Positions 7,695 through 10,023 of a DNA stretch of 10,023 nt are shown one piece after another. Each line of letters starts with the position of its first letter. Position 1 is the stretch's first letter. The position numbers were made by a program, and so were the translations under genes. The DNA lies in assembly GCA_023488645.1 (NCBI GenBank), contig JAMDDL010000171.1:1-10023 (forward strand). The letters run 5' to 3'. The DNA comes from Actinomycetota bacterium. Lineage in GTDB: Bacteria > Actinomycetota > Humimicrobiia > Humimicrobiales > Humimicrobiaceae. Under the pieces are notes generated by a model. That model did not search any database. It had not been told where the DNA came from and saw only the letters and a list, made by a program, of their open reading frames with translations.

Positions 7695-7752
7695 TAAGCT
7701 TAGTTGACAAATTAAAATAATAAATATATTATAATTGTATAAAATAAGCTTA
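7695..7752. repeat. Pair of TAAGCTTA palindromes flanking the promoter
   Basis: Identical 8-bp palindromes occur at 7695-7702, one base before the -35, and at 7745-7752, just after the expected start site (extended to ATAAGCTTAT at 7744-7753). The centres are 50 bp apart, close to five helical turns, so both sites lie on roughly the same DNA face. I did not notice further copies in the window. These are candidate operator sites, perhaps for the helix-turn-helix protein encoded downstream; the pairing with that protein is an inference. Confidence 0.45.
7704..7732 (+). promoter_or_regulatory. Promoter of the CpaE-like/HTH cassette
   Basis: A perfect -35 TTGACA (7704-7709), 17-base spacer and TATTAT (7727-7732, five of six) make a good sigma-A-type promoter. 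The expected start is near 7739-7740, giving a leader of about 108 bases before the TTG start at 7848. An overlapping TATAAT at 7730-7735 has a 20-base spacer and is less likely. Confidence 0.6.
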
Positions 7753-7847
7753 TATAAAAATAATCATAGCAATCCAACGTATAAATTAACATAATCAGCT
7801 ATTTTAATCTAACTTATCAATTAATAATTATTAATATACTGATTAAA

Positions 7848-8942
7848 TTGAAAATAATATTATTAATTTCAAATAATAAAGAAATAACTGATAATATCGC
7901 TAATCTTAAACCAGAAAACCTTGATCTGGTTGTTATTAAGACTGAAGAATATTTATCCTGCTATCTTGAGGAATATATGCCTGAATTTGTCATAATAAAT
8001 ATTCCCTTAAAAGAAATTGATATTTTGAAGCATTATTCATCTGCCAATCCTAAAGCAACAATCTTTTTAAATAAATCAGGACAGCTTCAAAATAAAATAA
8101 ATCAGGGAATTATTTATATAGATGAACTGGTAAAAACTAAAGATGTAAAAAAAGTAGTTGATATTATTTCCAGAATTGAAAATGAAAACACATATATTTC
8201 AGACAGCAGTTATAAATTTGTAAACCAGCAAATAATATCATTATTTTCTTTAAAAGGCGGATCAGGAAAAACCACAGTTTCTTTTAATCTTGCATGCTTT
8301 TTAAAAAAAATATTTGATGCAAAAGTTCTTCTTATGGATTTAAATTTTAGCGAAGGACCCTGCGATTTATCCTCATATCTTAAAATAAATCAGATACCTA
8401 ATTTAAGTTATTATATTGGAAATTATACAGACGGGGAAGAAGCTTTAAAAAAATCTATAATTTTAAAGGACAGCAATGATATTGATATTTTACTGCCGCC
8501 GTTATCTTTATCTCAAGGATCCAAGCTGACTTCTTCATTTTTAGGTAAACTGATTATTTTATCAAGAAGCTTTTATAATTTTGTGATAATAGATCTGCCG
8601 CACAATTTTAGCGAATTGACATTTGAGGCAATAAATCTGTCTGATTCTTTAATAATGCTGTCACTTCCAACCAGCACCTGTGCATTAAAATTATCCAAAT
8701 TTAAGATAAAAAATATGCCATCTGGATTGCAAAATAAAATAAGCATTTTAAATAATCCCTATAACTTTACATCTGTTTCAAAAAATATTTTTGAAGATAT
8801 TTCAGGAAGTCCTGTTTTGCTTGAAATTCCTTATTTTAATTGCAGAGACACGGAATTTCTTACATTTCAGGGACTTAAAACTGATTTTATTGATATGGGA
8901 ATACAAATAAAAAAATTAATTAATATGTGCTTTTTAAAATGA
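7848..8942 (+). CDS. CpaE/TadZ-like P-loop ATPase with degenerate receiver domain
   Basis: This belongs to the MinD/ParA superfamily, CpaE/TadZ branch, whose members place Tad pili or other machines at cell poles. Residues 1-110 look like a receiver fold (MKIILLISNN, EFVIINIPL), but the phosphorylated Asp position is N51 and the acidic pair is N9-N10, so it is probably not phosphorylated. The ATPase domain has the deviant Walker A KGGSGKTT (136-143; signature lysine K136, P-loop lysine K141), LLMDLNFSEG with D164, and Walker B FVIIDLPHN with D249. Length is 364 residues. The TTG start has no Shine-Dalgarno but gives a normal receiver N-terminus. No other tad/cpa genes are in view, so a pilus role is unproven, and a positioning role next to division genes is equally possible. 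It overlaps the next gene by ATGA. Confidence 0.85.
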   Translation: MKIILLISNNKEITDNIANLKPENLDLVVIKTEEYLSCYLEEYMPEFVIINIPLKEIDILKHYSSANPKATIFLNKSGQLQNKINQGIIYIDELVKTKDVKKVVDIISRIENENTYISDSSYKFVNQQIISLFSLKGGSGKTTVSFNLACFLKKIFDAKVLLMDLNFSEGPCDLSSYLKINQIPNLSYYIGNYTDGEEALKKSIILKDSNDIDILLPPLSLSQGSKLTSSFLGKLIILSRSFYNFVIIDLPHNFSELTFEAINLSDSLIMLSLPTSTCALKLSKFKIKNMPSGLQNKISILNNPYNFTSVSKNIFEDISGSPVLLEIPYFNCRDTEFLTFQGLKTDFIDMGIQIKKLINMCFLK

Positions 8943-9340
8943 TAGAGGATCAAAATCTTTTTACAATAAAGGAAGCTTCAGAGCTTATAGGTATTAGTGA
9001 GTCAGAATTAATAAATCTTATAATGCAAAAACAATTAACTGTCATACGCATAGGAAAAGCAATAAGAATAAAAGAAAAGGACCTTGATAAATTTCTTGAC
9101 AAGTTTGTCGGAGAAAGCAGTGAAGGAACACGTGAAATCGAATCGGAAGGTTCAGGATTTATTCTGTACTCTGCTGAACAGGTTGCAAAGATTTTGCAGC
9201 TTTCTGTTGATAATATCTGGAATCTCTTAAAAAACGGCAAACTTAAGGGTTTTAAGATCAGAGAAGGCAGGAGTTCATGGAGGATTACTTCTGATAATTT
9301 AAAGGAATTTATAGAAGCCCGGACAAAAAATCTGGTTTAA
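8939..9340 (+). CDS. Protein with two excisionase/MerR-type helix-turn-helix domains
   Basis: This 133-residue protein consists of two copies of the HTH_17 (excisionase, DNA-binding) fold. Domain one is residues 7-54 (LFTIKEASELIGISESEL, then IRIGKAIRIKEKDLDKFL). Domain two is 76-127 (LYSAEQVAKILQLSVDNIW, then GFKIREGRSSWRITSDNLKEFI). An acidic, Ser/Gly-rich linker of about 20 residues joins them. Each has the helix-turn-helix followed by the wing and the closing LxxFL helix. No enzymatic or sensor domain is present. It starts at ATG 8939, inside the stop of the CpaE-like gene (ATGA), so the two are translationally coupled; a GTG at 8927 is an alternative. It probably regulates its own operon, but the target is unknown. 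Confidence 0.85.
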   Translation: MIEDQNLFTIKEASELIGISESELINLIMQKQLTVIRIGKAIRIKEKDLDKFLDKFVGESSEGTREIESEGSGFILYSAEQVAKILQLSVDNIWNLLKNGKLKGFKIREGRSSWRITSDNLKEFIEARTKNLV

Positions 9341-9368
9341 AAAATCGGGTGTTTAACTGGAGAAATAA

Positions 9369-9527
9369 TTGCCTGAAAATTTTAATGCAAATAATAAATT
9401 AAAATGGTGGGAAAAATTAATCATAGCAATGATTGTAATACTTGTTTTGTTAATAGTTTTTTTAATATTCAATGAAAAAATCATTGAAGCGATACGGACA
9501 TTCAAAACCTGGTACAGTAAAGGCTGA
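9369..9527 (+). CDS. Small single-pass membrane protein, 52 residues, unknown function
   Basis: I do not recognise this protein. A TTG start at 9369 follows GGAG (9359-9362) with a six-base spacer, and the frame runs 52 codons to TGA. A polar, Asn-rich N-terminus and KLKWWEK (10-16) lead into one strongly hydrophobic helix at about 17-35 (LIIAMIVILVLLIVFLIF), then an amphipathic basic tail ending in TFKTWYSKG. Aromatic and lysine residues flank the helix on both sides as in true bitopic proteins. It starts 28 bases after the helix-turn-helix gene and precedes the twin 20-residue peptide genes, so it is probably co-transcribed. There is no signal-peptidase site, so it should stay in the membrane. 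The short length and TTG start could make routine callers miss it. Confidence 0.65.
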   Translation: MPENFNANNKLKWWEKLIIAMIVILVLLIVFLIFNEKIIEAIRTFKTWYSKG

Positions 9528-9561
9528 AGAATGTCAATATTTTATGAGGGGAGGTGTAAAA

Positions 9562-9624
9562 ATGGCTAAATTCTTTAAAATGATGTTTTCACTTATAGGT
9601 CTTGGTTCTGCAGTAAGATGGTAA
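9562..9624 (+). CDS. 20-residue cationic hydrophobic peptide, copy 1
   Basis: This encodes MAKFFKMMFSLIGLGSAVRW, unknown to me. It has a perfect Shine-Dalgarno GGAGGT at 9550-9555, six bases before ATG 9562, the best in the window. The peptide has three positive charges (K3, K6, R19), no acidic residue and many Phe/Met/Leu/Ile residues, so it could insert in or coat membrane. A second gene 122 bases downstream encodes the identical peptide, with differences only at silent positions, which argues strongly that it is translated and selected. Size and character resemble small membrane-active or signalling peptides such as type I toxins, phenol-soluble-modulin-like peptides or leaderless quorum peptides, but no homology is claimed. 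Confidence 0.7.
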   Translation: MAKFFKMMFSLIGLGSAVRW

Positions 9625-9683
9625 AAAAATAATTCGTAATGCAATAACTGCTGATATTTATTAAGGAAGGGAGGGAAATTAAA

Positions 9684-9746
9684 ATGGCTAAATTCTTTAA
9701 AATGATGTTTTCACTTATAGGCCTTGGCTCTGCAGTAAGATGGTAG
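9684..9746 (+). CDS. 20-residue cationic hydrophobic peptide, copy 2
   Basis: This encodes the same 20 residues as the gene at 9562. The nucleotide differences are GGT to GGC at Gly13 and Gly15 and TAA to TAG at the stop, all silent. Its own strong Shine-Dalgarno GGGAGG (9669-9674) lies about nine bases before ATG 9684. The flanks of the two copies have diverged clearly and contain length differences, whereas the coding part has not, which is the pattern of protein-level selection after a tandem duplication. Function is unknown. Confidence 0.7.
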   Translation: MAKFFKMMFSLIGLGSAVRW

Positions 9747-9775
9747 AAAAATGAAATAATTAATATATAAATCAG

Positions 9776-9795
9776 TTAATTAATATATTAATTAA
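9776..9795. repeat. 20-bp perfect palindrome over a -35 region
   Basis: TTAATTAATATATTAATTAA is its own reverse complement. It covers the -35 position of the promoter candidate that precedes the last gene, so a protein bound there would block RNA polymerase. It is entirely A+T, so chance is a real possibility in this intergenic sequence. Confidence 0.4.
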
Positions 9796-9816
9796 TCTAT
9801 GTTTATTTGCTATAAT
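9788..9816 (+). promoter_or_regulatory. Candidate extended -10 promoter for the last gene
   Basis: TGCTATAAT at 9808-9816 is a perfect TATAAT with the TGn extension. The -35 (TTAATT, 9788-9793, 17-base spacer) is weak. The expected transcript start near 9822-9823 gives a leader of about 23 bases before GTG 9846, so the start-site hairpin would lie almost at the 5' end of the RNA. Confidence 0.5.
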
Positions 9817-9833
9817 TTCATTTATTTCTGAAA

Positions 9834-9900
9834 AAAGGAATACGGGTGAAAGACAAGGCTAAAAGCTTTATGCTGGTGTATATTTTCACCATATTCCTTT
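9834..9900 (+). promoter_or_regulatory. Inverted repeat that buries the ribosome binding site and GTG start
   Basis: Left arm 9834-9851 (AAAGGAATACGGGTGAAA) pairs with 9884-9900 (TTTCACCATATTCCTTT): nine pairs, a 2-by-1 internal loop (9843-9844 against 9891), then seven pairs, with one more possible G-U pair and a loop of about 30 bases. The left arm contains both the AAAGGA ribosome binding site and the GTG start codon. The right arm lies inside the first membrane segment of the protein. As RNA it should hinder translation until opened. Confidence 0.5.
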
Positions 9901-10023
9901 CAGGCTTATCGCTATCGTTTTATCTGATTTCAAGGTTTAAAAATGTTTCTGTTCTGGGAGTGGTTCTGTTCGGCATTTTAATATTTGCTGCTGATAATTT
10001 TTCGGTTCCACTCCCAAAAACAG
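9846..10023 (+). CDS. Membrane protein, N-terminal part (runs off the window)
   Basis: Fifty-nine codons are visible from GTG 9846, with AGGA six bases upstream, and the frame is open at the window edge. The N-terminus is basic (MKDKAK), followed by hydrophobic segments at about 8-28 and 34-49, then ADNFSVPLPK. Two closely spaced helices followed by a D-x-F-x-V-P-L-P stretch resemble the membrane sensory region at the front of some HD-domain or GGDEF signalling proteins. That likeness is a recollection and too short to prove. An in-frame ATG at 9870 is an alternative start but would cut into the first helix. No domain that fixes a function is inside the window. Confidence 0.7.
   Translation, partial: MKDKAKSFMLVYIFTIFLSGLSLSFYLISRFKNVSVLGVVLFGILIFAADNFSVPLPKT

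Larger units (their letters stand above)
7518..7847. other. 330-base gene-free A+T-rich region
   Basis: No credible ORF is seen on either strand. The stretch separates the division cluster from the CpaE-like gene and carries two promoter-like elements (7578-7604 and 7704-7732), a 22-bp inverted repeat (7628-7649), and two TAAGCTTA palindromes (7695-7702 and 7745-7752). I find no GC-rich hairpin with a T tract after yggU, so where the division operon stops being transcribed is not visible. Confidence 0.7.
9541..9746 (+). repeat. Tandem duplication carrying the twin peptide genes
   Basis: The unit period is 122 bases (ATG 9562 to ATG 9684). The 63-base coding parts match except at three third-codon positions. 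The purine-rich ribosome binding regions are similar but not identical, and the sequence after each stop is similar only for about ten bases. Confidence 0.75.

Noticed and set aside
8950..9240. Minus-strand ORF inside the tandem-HTH gene
   Set aside because: Antisense to two well-supported domains.
7761..9430. 13-base direct repeat TAATCATAGCAAT at 7761-7773 and 9418-9430
   Set aside because: Repeats of this length are expected by chance in 10 kb of such A+T-rich DNA, and one copy is in coding sequence.
9531..9569. 12-codon ORF starting ATG 9531 before peptide copy 1
   Set aside because: Overlaps the peptide's ribosome site, has no site of its own and is absent before copy 2.

Overview
The window is about 70% A+T and tightly packed, and every gene I can support reads on the + strand. 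It holds the distal part of a bacterial division (dcw) cluster followed by a short accessory block of a different character. The division part has a Gram-positive or actinobacterial layout: ftsQ, ftsA, ftsZ, pgeF, yggS, sepF, proC, divIVA, yggU. Two details point to a deep-branching, low-GC relative of the Actinomycetota rather than an ordinary Firmicute. The FtsZ tubulin signature reads GEGGGTGTG, with the Glu I know from actinobacterial FtsZ instead of the usual Met. The pgeF-yggS-sepF-(proC)-divIVA order is also actinobacterial. Presence of ftsA is unlike typical Actinobacteria. The lineage is an inference from memory of these families, not a placement.

Region 1 (13-3241): ftsQ, ftsA and ftsZ, the core divisome. 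ftsA and ftsZ nearly abut, and the ftsZ ribosome binding site lies inside the last codons of ftsA. Region 2 (3250-7517): pgeF (peptidoglycan-editing factor), yggS (PLP homeostasis), sepF (FtsZ membrane anchor), proC (proline synthesis), divIVA (pole/septum scaffold) and yggU. FtsA and SepF give this cell two FtsZ membrane anchors, and DivIVA marks curved membrane.

Region 3 (7518-7847): a 330-base gene-free, very A+T-rich gap. It holds a good sigma-A-type promoter (TTGACA-17-TATTAT) bracketed by two copies of the palindrome TAAGCTTA whose centres are 50 bp apart, plus a second extended -10 element and an inverted repeat further upstream.

Region 4 (7848-end): a cassette I do not recognise as a described unit. 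It encodes a CpaE/TadZ-like deviant Walker ATPase with a degenerate receiver domain, a protein with two excisionase/MerR-type helix-turn-helix domains (ATGA overlap), a 52-residue single-pass membrane protein with a TTG start, two tandem genes for an identical 20-residue cationic hydrophobic peptide (MAKFFKMMFSLIGLGSAVRW) differing only at silent positions, and the start of a multi-pass membrane protein whose ribosome binding site and GTG start are buried in a 16-bp inverted repeat. The twin micro-genes and the start-codon hairpin are the most novel-looking items. The 52-residue and 20-residue genes are short enough that routine annotation could miss them. No tRNA, rRNA, CRISPR array, insertion sequence or strong intrinsic terminator was seen.
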